DNA of 64,000 nucleotides from Candidatus Soleaferrea massiliensis AP7 (lineage in GTDB: Bacteria > Bacillota > Clostridia > Oscillospirales > Ruminococcaceae), in NCBI RefSeq assembly GCF_000820765.1, contig NZ_CCYH01000025.1, forward strand, positions 37,713 to 101,712, read 5' to 3'. Both the position numbers and the translations under genes were made by a program. Under the pieces are notes generated by a model that worked only from the letters and a program-made list of their open reading frames with translations, had not been told where the DNA came from and did not search any database. Below are positions 26,350 to 35,139 of the stretch, piece by piece; position 1 is the first letter of the stretch; each line of letters starts with the position of its first letter.

Positions 26350-26910
26350 TTGCGGGGAATACCACAAGTACAGGGAACAACGCGCGCCCCGCACGGTAAG
26401 GCGTTGTGTCTGCGGGGCGCCGTTTTAAAAGCCGTTCAAACCGTATGCGCGGCCGTGCGGAGCGGCTGGGAAGCGCTTATTGACCATTTGACAGACGAAC
26501 AGTCCGGACAGGTGAGAAAGAGCTTGCCGTAAAGCGCAAAAAGCTGGAACTGGCAAAGAAATGGTTTGCGGAGACTGACAACCTGATTACAGCTGTTTTG
26601 AAAAGCTGGCGGCAGGAATCTTGACTGACGGGCAGTTCAGACAGTTAAACGGACCGTATCTGGCGGAGCAGGAAACGCTGAAGGACCAGAGCGCGGAACT
26701 TGAGGAAGATCCCGCCGGTCAGCGGTACGAGCTTGACAACACGCGGAATTTCCCTGCCGTCGTTGACCATCGCATAGAGGTGCCGGAACTGATACTGTAA
26801 GTCCTGAGGGAATTTGTTCTTCATATCGCGGTGTATGGGACCGCATTTATGTATATGAGGATCATCTGGACATCGAGGTGCTGGACCCGTTTGAAGGCAG
26901 AATAAAACGG
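26350..26910 (+). pseudogene. C-terminal remnant of a serine recombinase (DUF4368-like tail)
   Basis: Fragments in different frames spell a recombinase tail: AVRSGWEALIDHLTDEQSGQ, then KRKKLELAKKWFAETDNLI, AAGILTDGQFRQLNGPYLAE, VVDHRIEVPELIL and YEDHLDIEVLDPFEGRIKRP. This is the coiled-coil plus C-terminal region seen after the zinc ribbon in integrative-element recombinases. The catalytic domain is missing. It marks the left margin of the mobile region. A GC hairpin (26386-26419) lies inside. Confidence 0.6.
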
Positions 26911-27039
26911 CCTGTTGTCATCCCTGAGGATAATAACAGGCCTGTTTTGGATATAAGTGGTGGAGCAACACAGGCCAAAAACAAAAATGTTTTACTTCGT
27001 GGGTGGATTCGCCGTGACACGGTGGTTGTAACCAAATTT

Positions 27040-27074
27040 TACAACAGTTGAGCTTATGCTTGACTGTTGTTTTT
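27040..27074 (+). terminator. Terminator after the recombinase remnant
   Basis: Stem CAACAGT...ACTGTTG with inner pairing around TTAT is followed by seven T. The stop codon of the converging minus-strand gene lies within it. Confidence 0.7.
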
Positions 27075-27998
27075 TTGTTCCATCAATTTCTTCCTCTTAT
27101 GCTTTTTTTGAGGATAGCAGGTACGAATACCATATTCATTTTTATTTAAGCAGTATTTCTGATTCGCGTGTGCCACTTCAAAATACTTATTACATAAAGG
27201 ACAAATCCTAATTTCTTTACTGTAGTTATTTAATAAAATTGCTAATTGGTAAAATGCGGCATCAAATAGACTTTCTGCTTTTACCTCTAAGTGTATTTCG
27301 TCTTTAACAGATATTCGATTGGTGAATAATATTTCTTGATATTTGTTTTCAAAGAGACTTTTGAATTCATCTTTTTTTACATCTTGTAGTTTTATAAATT
27401 CTCTATCTCTCCATTCTGTTTCAGGTCCTGTTTTCGGTGGAAGTGATATATACACCGTTTCTTTTGGTAACTTATCCTGACCGACCAAATTTTGGAATAG
27501 TAAAAAAGCACAGTATGTCTCATTTAAAGAATAAATAAAATCCCATATAAAAAAACCAATGGTTTGCTTATAGTCTGGCTGAATCATTAATTTGAATGGA
27601 GTGTTAGTCTTTGCTGTAACAATTGGTTTAAAAGGATACCCATTTTTTCGGCACCACTTAATTATTATATTTAAGTCATTGTCACTTATAATCTTGTCAT
27701 TATATTTCTTGGCTAATAATTCAAAAGGTTGGTTAGACAATTCTCCTTTTAGTGTTAACATTTGTAATAATAAATCAGGTGTTCTGCATTGAATGGGAGT
27801 GATCAATTTATGTAAATCTAAACCGCAATCATACACCGCACATATCATTTGCGTAGATGACTGACCACAAATTTCATAATTTCTTAATTCTATTTTATCA
27901 TAGTAAAAATCACTTGGCAGCCGTTTAAGGTTGCCATTTTCATTTGTAACGATCATCTCGGCATCAGCTTTTGTACCATTAATTTTTCTGTTTTTCAT
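27054..27998 (-). CDS. Hypothetical protein with C-terminal zinc-ribbon
   Basis: This approximately 314-residue AT-rich gene encodes no domain I recognise in its first 250 residues. The C-terminal part has a metal-binding pattern (RICPLCNKYFEVAHANQKYC, then CYPQKKHKRKK), like the CGNR/YgiT-type zinc ribbons that follow nucleic-acid-binding domains. The start ATG at 27998 follows GGGGG at 5-nt spacing. Base composition differs sharply from the upstream operon, indicating transfer. It stands alone at the edge of the integrated region. Confidence 0.6.
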   Translation of the reverse strand: MKNRKINGTKADAEMIVTNENGNLKRLPSDFYYDKIELRNYEICGQSSTQMICAVYDCGLDLHKLITPIQCRTPDLLLQMLTLKGELSNQPFELLAKKYNDKIISDNDLNIIIKWCRKNGYPFKPIVTAKTNTPFKLMIQPDYKQTIGFFIWDFIYSLNETYCAFLLFQNLVGQDKLPKETVYISLPPKTGPETEWRDREFIKLQDVKKDEFKSLFENKYQEILFTNRISVKDEIHLEVKAESLFDAAFYQLAILLNNYSKEIRICPLCNKYFEVAHANQKYCLNKNEYGIRTCYPQKKHKRKKLMEQKNNSQA

Positions 27999-28124
27999 GG
28001 AGTCCCCCAAAAGTTTATGTAAAAGTTTATTTTTAACTGATTCTAATAAACCTATTGTACGTTACAATAATCTCGAAGTCAAGTTGTTGGGTTTATAAAC
28101 TCTATTTTGGGGTGTCGGCAATAT

Positions 28125-28287
28125 GGATTATTCAAATTTTCATATCAATCGCAGGCAGACCCAGCAATTGGCCTTTGCGATCATTGCCGACATCGAAGCA
28201 TATGTTGCGGAGCATTGCGCGGAGTACGAGGCGTTTTTAAAAGCTGAGGAACAGCAGGAACGGGGTGAAGATGATGTTGTAGATTAG
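28125..28287 (+). pseudogene. Small element protein, start lost by frameshift
   Basis: An open frame reads FHINRRQTQQLAFAIIADIE then AYVAEHCAEYEAFLKAEEQQ up to a TAG at 28285. The natural start (ATGGATTATTCAAAT at 28124) is one base out of frame. The helical, acidic product resembles small accessory proteins that precede element recombinases. It is probably inactive. Confidence 0.5.
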
Positions 28288-28348
28288 TTTCTTTGGACAA
28301 CGAAAATCCACAGGGAAATTAATTTCAATTTGAAAGGAAGTTTTGAAA

Positions 28349-29158
28349 ATGAAAGTAGTAATTTACGCACGTTTTACTAATAAAAATCCGGCAGAGGAAA
28401 GCATAGAAATGCAATTAAGATCATGTCATGAATTTGCCAAGGAGAACAACTATACTGTTGTTGGTGAATACATTGACAGAAATCCATCTGGATTATCTAA
28501 TGGCTGCCCGGAATTCCAACGTATGATTGCCGATAGTGCTAAGAAGCAATTTCAAGCGGTTTTGGTTTATCGGATAGACCGGGTATCTCGCGGCTCTTAT
28601 GACTATGGGATGTACAAGGTACAATTAAAAGTGGGCGGTGTAAAAATTCTTTCCGTTTTTGAACATTCACAAAACGATTCCTGTGAAATTTTATTAGAGG
28701 AAATGCTCAAAACTATAACAAAAATGTATAGTGATGAGTTGAGCTATAAAATAAGATAGGGACAAAAAGAAAACGCCTTAAACTGCAAAACGAATGGCGG
28801 AATCCCCCTATTTGGGTATTGCACCAATACAGAACAGCATTATGAAATTGATCCATTGGCGGCGACCGTTGTCCTTGAAATCTTTACTCGGTATGCGGAC
28901 GGACAGCCTGTGGGTGCAATATGCAAGGATATTAATAGTCGGTATGTGTTTGGAAAAACCAAATGCAAACAATTTACCACGGAGTATATTTACAGCTTAA
29001 TAAAGAACCGCCGATTTATGGGCGAATACCGTTTCGGTGATGTTGTTATTCCTAACGGTATGCCCGCCATTGTTTCAGAAGAGCTTTTCAATAAAGTGCA
29101 AGACCGTTTGAAAAATCACAAAAACAGAAAAGAGGACGAGTCAAATGAAAAAGAATAG
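28349..29158 (+). pseudogene. Serine recombinase, amber-interrupted and lacking the normal catalytic serine
   Basis: ATG 28349 starts a resolvase domain (MKVVIYARFTNKNPAEESIE, VVGEYIDRN, VYRIDRVSRGSYDYG). The usual YxRxS catalytic motif reads YARFT, with threonine at the serine position. An in-frame TAG at 28757 interrupts the linker, after which the recombinase domain continues in the same frame (GQKENALNCKTNGG, FTRYADGQPVGAICKDIN, FMGEYRFGDVVIPNGMPAIV) to 29158. The coiled coil and zinc ribbon are absent. It is shorter than the family norm of about 500 residues and likely dead. Confidence 0.75.
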
Positions 29159-29330
29159 TATTGAAAAAATCATCCTATCTATGCTCAGCGGCACAGCTAA
29201 GCCGGTAAACGAAGAGCAAATGCTGGAAACAATAAACCAAGGGTTCGATAAGTCCATAACCGGAATGGTTTTTCTGCCATCTGGAAACGGCTTTTTAATG
29301 TCGGAGGAGGATGAAAATGAACTTTCATAA
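29145..29330 (+). CDS. Small hypothetical protein of the mobile element
   Basis: A 61-residue product (MKKNSIEKIILSMLSGTAKP...EEDENELS) overlaps the end of the recombinase frame and the start of the primase gene. Size, position and tight packing suggest a real small gene of the element's replication block. No family recognised. Confidence 0.5.
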   Translation: MKKNSIEKIILSMLSGTAKPVNEEQMLETINQGFDKSITGMVFLPSGNGFLMSEEDENELS

Positions 29331-31285
29331 TATACCAGATTTATTGATTCAACTGGCTTTGTGGTGCGTCTGGAAACGCGATAATGACCGTGGAAAAATC
29401 CCTTATAATCCACACACGGGCTACAAAGCAAAGTCAAATGACCCCAGTACCTTTTCAGACTTCCAAACTGTCTGTAAAGCATTTGAAACGGGGAAGTATG
29501 ACGGTTTGGGAATCGGTATCTTTCATGGTATTGGTGCTATTGATATCGATCATTGCGTTGTAGAGGGTACGATTTCCGATATGGCAAGCGATATTATAGA
29601 CAAAATGGGAAGCTATACGGAAATCAGCCCAAGCGGCAACGGAATCCGTATTATTTTCACGGCGGATAATTTTCAATATAATTCAGAAAAAAGGGCTTGA
29701 AATCTATATTGCAGGTGCAACGAGCAAATTTGTAACCATTACCGGCAATGCGATCAACAACAATTCTATTGTTGACGGTACAGCAAAACTGCAAGAGGTG
29801 TTGGACATGTATATGCAGAGAAATATACCGGAGACAAAAGCGGCAGTAGAGCCTGCTGCTTCGGCCTCTCAATCTGACGATTTTTTGCAGATTGGCATTG
29901 ATAAAGATAAAAAGCTGAAAGCCTATTGGAACGGTGCTCGTCCTCATGGAAACGAAAGTGAAGACGACGCGGGGCTCATGGCAAAATTAATGTACTGGTG
30001 CAATAATGACACTAACGAAGCGATTAAAGCATTTCGTTCCAGTCCATATGCAAGTCAAAAGGACGACGAACACAAGAAAAAACTTGACCGGTCTGACTAT
30101 CTGCCCAATTTAGCGGCGGCTACACAAGCTGATCGGACAGCCCTGCAAGACAATGAACAGTGGCGGAAAGCGCATGTAAATGATCAGGTGTCAAAAGAGG
30201 GCAAAACAAGCAGGGGTTTGAATATCATCTCCGCACCTGATCTGCAAAAAGCTGATTTGCCACCCACCAAATACCTTGTAGACAGAATTCTGCCAGAGGG
30301 GACAAGCATGCTTGCTGCCGCGCCCAAAAGCGGAAAGAGCTGGTTTGTGCTGTTGCTGGGTCTAAAAATCGCGGCAGGTGAAATGTTTTTACAGTGGCAG
30401 ACACAGCAGGCTGGAGTGTTATATTTATCCTTTGAGGACACTCTGAAACGTCTGCAAGGGCGCTTGAACCGATTGTTGGATAATAGCCCTGCCCCGCCGT
30501 GGTTTTACTTTTCCACCGAAATCATAAATCTGGAAGATGGTTTGATGGAACTCATTGATGAACACCTCAAACAGCACCCGGAAACAAAGCTTGTCATTAT
30601 CGACACCTTTCAAAAAATTCGGGGGCAGGGTCTGCGCGGTGAAAGATGGTACGACCATGATTACCGTGAAGCGGGTATGATAAAAGAGGCTATGGACAAA
30701 AAAGGGATTAGTGTTCTGTTCGTACACCATACCAGTAAGACCAAAGACAAGGAAGACCCCTTTAACGAGATCACAGGGACAAATGGAATTTCGGGGGTCA
30801 TGGACACCATGTTTGTGATCAAGAAAGCTTCCCGCCATGCGCAGCAAGCAACATTACATATTACAGGCCGTGATGTTGAACAGGACGAAATTTTGATCAG
30901 CTTTAACGAAAATACTTGTCAATGGGAGTTTGTCGGAGACGCTGACGAAGTAGCAAAACAAGAGGCAAAATTTGAATATCAGACCAGCCCTATTGTCAAG
31001 ACCATACGGGCCTTGCTTGCGGAATCCCCTAAAAAGCAATGGAACGGATTTGCAAAAAACCTGATTGAAGCTGGGGAAAGGTTATTTCAGATACCTATTG
31101 CGCAATCCTCCCAAAGTCTCGGCAAAGAGCTTAGCAGGATAAAGGACTTGTTATATGAGCAAGACAGAATTGTTTATAAAATCAGTCCCAATGGGAATGC
31201 CGGGCACCGTCATCATTTTTATTATGATGATTATATCCCTGTAAATGATTCGCATGGAAATGATTGCGAATCCGTTGAGTTCTAA
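29317..31285 (+). pseudogene. Primase-polymerase plus RepA-like helicase, split by a frameshift
   Basis: The first part (29317-29700) has a PrimPol-like start (LALWCVWKRDNDRGKIPYNP, GLGIGIFHGIGAIDIDHCVV, TEISPSGNGIRIIF). A run of six A near 29690 shifts the frame; removing one A restores EKGLEIYIAGATSKFVTITG, and coding continues to 31285. The second part is a RepA/DnaB-type ATPase: Walker A AAPKSGKSW, GVLYLSFEDTLKRLQGRL, Walker B TKLVIIDTFQK, VLFVHHTSK and a C-terminal winged-helix-like tail. Together this is the replication protein of an integrative element. A homopolymer sequencing error could also explain the split. Confidence 0.8.
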
Positions 31286-31429
31286 GCATACTTTCAAACA
31301 TTGTTTTTATTGATTCATTTGTTACAATCTTTCAATGAAATCAATGTTCGATATGCAAGAGTGTTATTATAAAGACAGCCGCCGATATGCAGTTATCAGC
31401 GGCTGTCTGTTTACGTGTGTAAAGCAAAT

Positions 31430-31642
31430 TTAAACGATTGGTGCAATATCCGCAATATGATAAAGGGAGTTACCAATAAGGAAATCCACAGAGCCATCAG
31501 GAGCGTTTTCAAATGAAATATCGTAACCACTGAGTTCATCTATCTGTAAAAGGAAATCCTGAACATCTGCTGGTGTGAACATACATTTGTTTGGTGATCG
31601 ATATTCTGTATTTGTATTGACTGGCTTTAGTAATCTTTTCAT
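31430..31642 (-). CDS. Small hypothetical protein
   Basis: A 70-residue product (MKRLLKPVNTNTEYRSPNKC...SLYHIADIAPIV) with ribosome site AGAAAGG. It lies opposite to the flanking replication gene. The middle part (SFENAPDGSVDFLIGNSLYH) looks like a small beta domain. Similar short genes occur in clostridial elements. Function unknown. Confidence 0.55.
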   Translation of the reverse strand: MKRLLKPVNTNTEYRSPNKCMFTPADVQDFLLQIDELSGYDISFENAPDGSVDFLIGNSLYHIADIAPIV

Positions 31643-31881
31643 GACGAATCATACCTTTCTAATGGTGTACAACGGTGTATCAGCCCGGTTTAAATTATGC
31701 AGGGGGTCTTTTTCTATATGGCTACTGTTCTACCCATCTCGGTTAGATGTCATGGTTCTACGGGGGTGCTTGACAGTTTCAAAACCTCTTGTGGAACCAA
31801 AAGAAACAGTCCTTTGTCCTTTTTCACATATATATACAAGGTCCATTTTGAGGTGTTTTTGACTTAAGCTACCCGGTGGAT

Positions 31882-32211
31882 TTATTGTTCTTCCTCTATC
31901 CCCAATAAGATATTCACAGCTTGTTGGAGTTCAGTCTTGGCTCGGTATGCTTTGATGACTTTTCTTTCCTGGTCGTTGAGTTCATCGGTAGACAGGCGAA
32001 CGTCGAGCAATTCACTGGGTGATACTTCGAGCGCCCTACATAGTTTAGCAAGGATATCCGCGTCAGGACGATTCTGTCCCTGCTCCCAGTTGGAAATCCG
32101 GCTGTTGGTGACACCAATGATTTTAGCCAATTCCTTTTGGTCTAACTTTCTGTCTAAGCGGAATTTACGGATTCTCTCGCCTATCTCATATTTATCGTTC
32201 TTATCTTTCAA
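31882..32211 (-). CDS. XRE-family repressor of the mobile element
   Basis: This 109-residue protein has an N-terminal Cro/C1 helix-turn-helix (IRKFRLDRKLDQKELAKIIG, VTNSRISNWEQGQNRPDADI) and a short C-terminal helical region. The TTG start at 32211 follows GAGGTGATACGAA. It is divergent from another XRE gene with promoters for both in the 145-bp gap, which is the standard element-control switch. Confidence 0.85.
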   Translation of the reverse strand: MKDKNDKYEIGERIRKFRLDRKLDQKELAKIIGVTNSRISNWEQGQNRPDADILAKLCRALEVSPSELLDVRLSTDELNDQERKVIKAYRAKTELQQAVNILLGIEEEQ

Positions 32212-32291
32212 TTCGTATCACCTCACTCTGTTATTATACCTGAAAAATCCCAAAAATCAATAATATAATACAGGAAATCTGTAATTGCGTC

Positions 32292-32320
32292 TTGACTTTA
32301 CAGATATTCTTTATTATACT
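32292..32320 (+). promoter_or_regulatory. Sigma-A promoter in the divergent XRE switch region
   Basis: TTGACT and TATACT are spaced by exactly 17 bp upstream of the plus-strand XRE gene. A minus-strand promoter (TTGATT, 16 bp, TATAAT) for the repressor lies in the same gap. Confidence 0.7.
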
Positions 32321-32361
32321 TAAATTAATCCAGAATATTTGTAACAGGGTGGTGGTTGACT

Positions 32362-32568
32362 GTGTTGGTATATAAAAAAGTCCGTACCTATCTGGAGGAG
32401 AACGGTTTGAAACAAAAAACAGTGGCGCAAAAAGCCGGTATCCCAAATTCAACGTTTAATGCGATACTCAATGGCAAGAGGACTTTGTATGCCGAAGACC
32501 TGCGGGCAATCTGTTTGGCTCTTAATGTCAGTCCCGAACTGTTTATTGATGTACACCATAATGATTAA
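32362..32568 (+). CDS. Small XRE/Cro-like DNA-binding protein
   Basis: This protein of about 68 residues is almost entirely a helix-turn-helix domain (VRTYLEENGLKQKTVAQKAG, IPNSTFNAILNGKRTLYAED, LNVSPELFIDV). The start is uncertain: TTG 32356, GTG 32362 or TTG 32365. GGGTGG at 32347-32352 best fits 32362. With the divergent repressor it probably sets the on/off state of the element. Confidence 0.8.
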   Translation: MLVYKKVRTYLEENGLKQKTVAQKAGIPNSTFNAILNGKRTLYAEDLRAICLALNVSPELFIDVHHND

Positions 32569-32595
32569 AGATATAAAACAGGAGGATGATTAAAA

Positions 32596-32691
32596 ATGCG
32601 AAAGGGTTTTTTCATCAGGGATGGAACTGAACATGCGGGAGTGCATATCTGTTTGTATTACATAATTGAGGAGGATTTACAATATGGGTAA
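32596..32691 (+). CDS. 31-residue small ORF coupled to the next gene
   Basis: ATG 32596 follows AGGAGG at 10-nt spacing and encodes MRKGFFIRDGTEHAGVHICL and 11 more residues. It ends at 32691, overlapping the next gene's start at 32684. It could be a leader peptide or a coupling ORF. The good ribosome site is the main support. Confidence 0.4.
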   Translation: MRKGFFIRDGTEHAGVHICLYYIIEEDLQYG

Positions 32692-33781
32692 ATATACACA
32701 ACCAGAAGAAATTGAAATCATTCGGGACGCTATGACACTGACAACTGCGATTCAGATTGAGCAGGAAGAATTAAACAGGTTAAAATCTGAAAGGTTCAAA
32801 ACATTGCCTGCGGCTCCAACCCGTAAAGTATTGAATGTGCCACAAATTCAGCCGCAGGTGCCCCCGCCACCGAAGACACAATACAGTTACTCAAATTATT
32901 TATCGGACAGCCTGAGACATTTCAAAAGCTGGATTAGAGAAAAATTAAAGTTTGTTGTTATCGTCGGCGCCGTTGTGCTTATTCTCTTGATTGTTATTGG
33001 AATTTCAATAGGTAAAGTTACCAACTCTGGCGGTTTTCTATTATTTCAACTCATTTCCAGCATTTTCGGACTTGTGTTTCCTCTGACCGGAATCCTTTTT
33101 ATTGTGTCTATGGTTAAGTTTTCTAAAAAGAAAAAGGACATGAATCTACAATTGGCGCACTCAGCCGAATACTTAAAGGCGGTTGAGGAAGCAAAACGTT
33201 TGGCCGCTGAGCAACAGCAAAAGGCACAGGATGAGGTTGCACAGCAGCAGGCGCAGCTTGACGCAAAGCATAAATCTGACATGGAACACTATAACACCGT
33301 TACAGTTCCAACCTACAATAAGGAACTTGCCCATTGGAAAGAAACACAGGCAAAAAAGATTGCAATGCTTGAGGATGATTTAAAAATAAATGCGGAAACC
33401 TTGACAAATCTTTATGAGACTACGAAGCTAGTTTCTCTCACCTACCGTGAACTGTGGATTTTGCGCTGGCTCTATGATGATATGCGTTCTTCCGATTATG
33501 ATGTTCGGTATGCGACAGAACTATTAGACCGTGACAGACAACGACTGGTTACAGAGCAGTCTGGCCGGATAGTCCGAGAAGCTGTAAATGACATGCATTC
33601 TTCTATGATATCAGGCTTTCATGCTGTTTACGAAGCCGTTGAAGATGGTAATGAAGAATTGGCAAAAATGCGCCGCGATCAAAACAGGGCTAATGTTGTT
33701 GGAATTATCCAAAGGCATAATCTCAACAAAATGACAAAAGCGCAAAATGAAATGTTAGATCAGCATTTTAATAAAAAATAA
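32684..33781 (+). CDS. Hypothetical membrane protein with coiled coil
   Basis: This 365-residue protein has a polar N-terminus with a proline stretch (QPQVPPPPK) and two adjacent membrane helices near residues 88-140 (FVVIVGAVVLILLIVIGISI; LISSIFGLVFPLTGILFIVS). A long charged coiled coil follows (AEYLKAVEEAKRLAAEQQQK, AQDEVAQQQAQLDAKHKSDM), then a helical C-terminus. The start ATG at 32684 follows GAGGAGG. It is AT-richer than core genes and lies in the element after the XRE switch. No known family recognised; a membrane-tethered scaffold is a guess. Confidence 0.7.
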   Translation: MGKYTQPEEIEIIRDAMTLTTAIQIEQEELNRLKSERFKTLPAAPTRKVLNVPQIQPQVPPPPKTQYSYSNYLSDSLRHFKSWIREKLKFVVIVGAVVLILLIVIGISIGKVTNSGGFLLFQLISSIFGLVFPLTGILFIVSMVKFSKKKKDMNLQLAHSAEYLKAVEEAKRLAAEQQQKAQDEVAQQQAQLDAKHKSDMEHYNTVTVPTYNKELAHWKETQAKKIAMLEDDLKINAETLTNLYETTKLVSLTYRELWILRWLYDDMRSSDYDVRYATELLDRDRQRLVTEQSGRIVREAVNDMHSSMISGFHAVYEAVEDGNEELAKMRRDQNRANVVGIIQRHNLNKMTKAQNEMLDQHFNKK

Positions 33782-33816
33782 GCCAAACCATAAGAAAATG
33801 TCCATGTTTATTTCAG

Positions 33817-33849
33817 GGCAGAATGCAAAAGTGATTTTTGCGTTCTGCC
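33817..33849 (+). terminator. Terminator after the membrane protein gene
   Basis: GGCAGAATGCAAAA pairs with TTTTGCGTTCTGCC (one mismatch) around GTGAT, followed by a T-rich stretch TTTACTTTT. Confidence 0.75.
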
Positions 33850-33942
33850 TTTACTTTTAAACTGTATGTATCTTTTCAAATTCAAAAAATAGAGGTATAA
33901 TAAATAAAGCTACGTGATGATGAATTAAAAGGGGTACATGAT

Positions 33943-34320
33943 ATGAAAAAAATGAATTCCCTACATATTGAAATCGCGAATGTCTTAATAGATTGCGCAG
34001 GCCAGAGACAGACAATCTGTTATGAAGAATTGTGCAAAAGGGTGCATTATCCCTCTCCTCATGCAATTGGCAGAGAGTTAGGTAAATTATCCGAGTTCAC
34101 CTATGACAAATATGGGTTTTTTATTTCAGTGCTAGTGGTTATGAAAGAAACGCAGGGTACTGACAATCCAATGCCAAGTTCAGGATTTTTTACAATGTAT
34201 GGAGAGAAATGTGGCAAGCCTAAGGACGGTATTGACATTGTTCAGGAACAACGGGAAAAGGCATTTGAACAGGATTGGAGCAATCTTATAGACAATATCA
34301 GAGCTTCCATAAAATCTTAA
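33943..34320 (+). CDS. Hypothetical 125-residue protein
   Basis: The product (MKKMNSLHIEIANVLIDCAG, then YEELCKRVHYPSPHAIGREL, SSGFFTMYGEKCGKPKDGID) has an N-terminal helical part reminiscent of a small winged helix and an acidic C-terminus. It has its own upstream gap and a GGGG-containing ribosome site. No family recognised. Confidence 0.6.
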   Translation: MKKMNSLHIEIANVLIDCAGQRQTICYEELCKRVHYPSPHAIGRELGKLSEFTYDKYGFFISVLVVMKETQGTDNPMPSSGFFTMYGEKCGKPKDGIDIVQEQREKAFEQDWSNLIDNIRASIKS

Positions 34321-34471
34321 CAGGACTTATAAGGTCGCTTTTGGAAAGATGCAGGAAATTTCATCTTTTCGAGGGCGATTTTTCTTTTATCCCATATAAA
34401 ATATAACATCTCTTTACACTTATAGTTTTTTCAGCCGTAAAAACAGCTGTATTCCTATGGAAACACGGTCA

Positions 34472-34518
34472 AAGATATAAACGAAACAGTTGACTTCTTT
34501 TCGTTTATATCTTATAAT
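34472..34518 (+). promoter_or_regulatory. Promoter embedded in a perfect 15-bp inverted repeat
   Basis: AAGATATAAACGAAA (34472-34486) and its exact complement (34499-34513) flank a 12-nt centre. The -35 hexamer TTGACT (34490-34495) lies in the centre, and the -10 hexamer TATAAT (34513-34518, 17-bp spacing) starts at the last base of the right arm. A dimer bound to the repeat would block transcription. It may be an operator for the resolvase downstream or its recombination site. Confidence 0.8.
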
Positions 34519-34551
34519 ATGTACATATTAAACATAAGAGGTGTACAAAAA

Positions 34552-35139
34552 TTGATTTACGGTTATGCAAGATGTTCTACAAACGAGAAAATGCAGGACA
34601 TTAATCGTCAGGTTAGGGAACTAAAACAGCAGGGTGCAACCGACACAACGATTTATTTGGAGTATGAGAGCGGTACAAAAGAAAACCGCACGGAGCTTAA
34701 CAAGCTGCTCAATATCGTAAAATCCGGTGATACCGTTATTGCAACAGAGGTCAGCCGAATTACCCGCAGTACGAAACAACTTTGTGATATCATTGAACTT
34801 GCAAAGGAACGGCATATCAAGTTGATTTTAGGAAACTTTGTTGTGGATTGCAGTAAGGAGCTTGACCCTATGACAGAGGGAATGCTCAAAATGATGGGTG
34901 TGTTCAGCGAGCTGGAACGAAACATGATAAGTCAGCGTGTAAAAAGCGGTATGGAGAATGCGAAGTCCAAAGGTAAGACCATCGGCAGGCCCCCCGTTAC
35001 AGCAGACGACATTCCCGGTATCTTTTATAAGCACTATCCAAAATACAAAAAGGGAGAAGTCAACAAGAAAGAGTTATCACGCTTGTGTTCCCTATCTTAT
35101 CCTACGGTGTATAAATATTTGCGAATTATAGAGGGGTGA
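34552..35139 (+). CDS. Small serine recombinase (resolvase/invertase type)
   Basis: This 195-residue protein has the resolvase domain with catalytic serine in YGYARCSTNEK, the conserved VIATEVSRITRSTKQLCDII helix and GVFSELERNMISQRVKSGM E-helix, followed by a short DNA-binding region (KKELSRLCSLSYPTVYKYLR). A TTG at 34552 follows AAGAGGTG; the upstream frame extends to 34519 but overlaps the -10 box. Its stop overlaps the next gene (GTGA), so it is co-transcribed with the phosphatase-like gene. It may resolve or invert DNA, or act as a regulator of the cassette. Confidence 0.88.
   Translation: MIYGYARCSTNEKMQDINRQVRELKQQGATDTTIYLEYESGTKENRTELNKLLNIVKSGDTVIATEVSRITRSTKQLCDIIELAKERHIKLILGNFVVDCSKELDPMTEGMLKMMGVFSELERNMISQRVKSGMENAKSKGKTIGRPPVTADDIPGIFYKHYPKYKKGEVNKKELSRLCSLSYPTVYKYLRIIEG

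Noticed and set aside
26340..26420. CRISPR-like GC-rich repeats with GCGGGG strings
   Set aside because: Only a short inverted repeat is present, without regular spacing or repeated units.
29690..29700. Programmed -1 frameshift at the A-rich site in the primase gene
   Set aside because: The downstream frame needs a +1 (or -2) change; a -1 slip leads into a frame without the conserved sequence. A simple A insertion explains it better.
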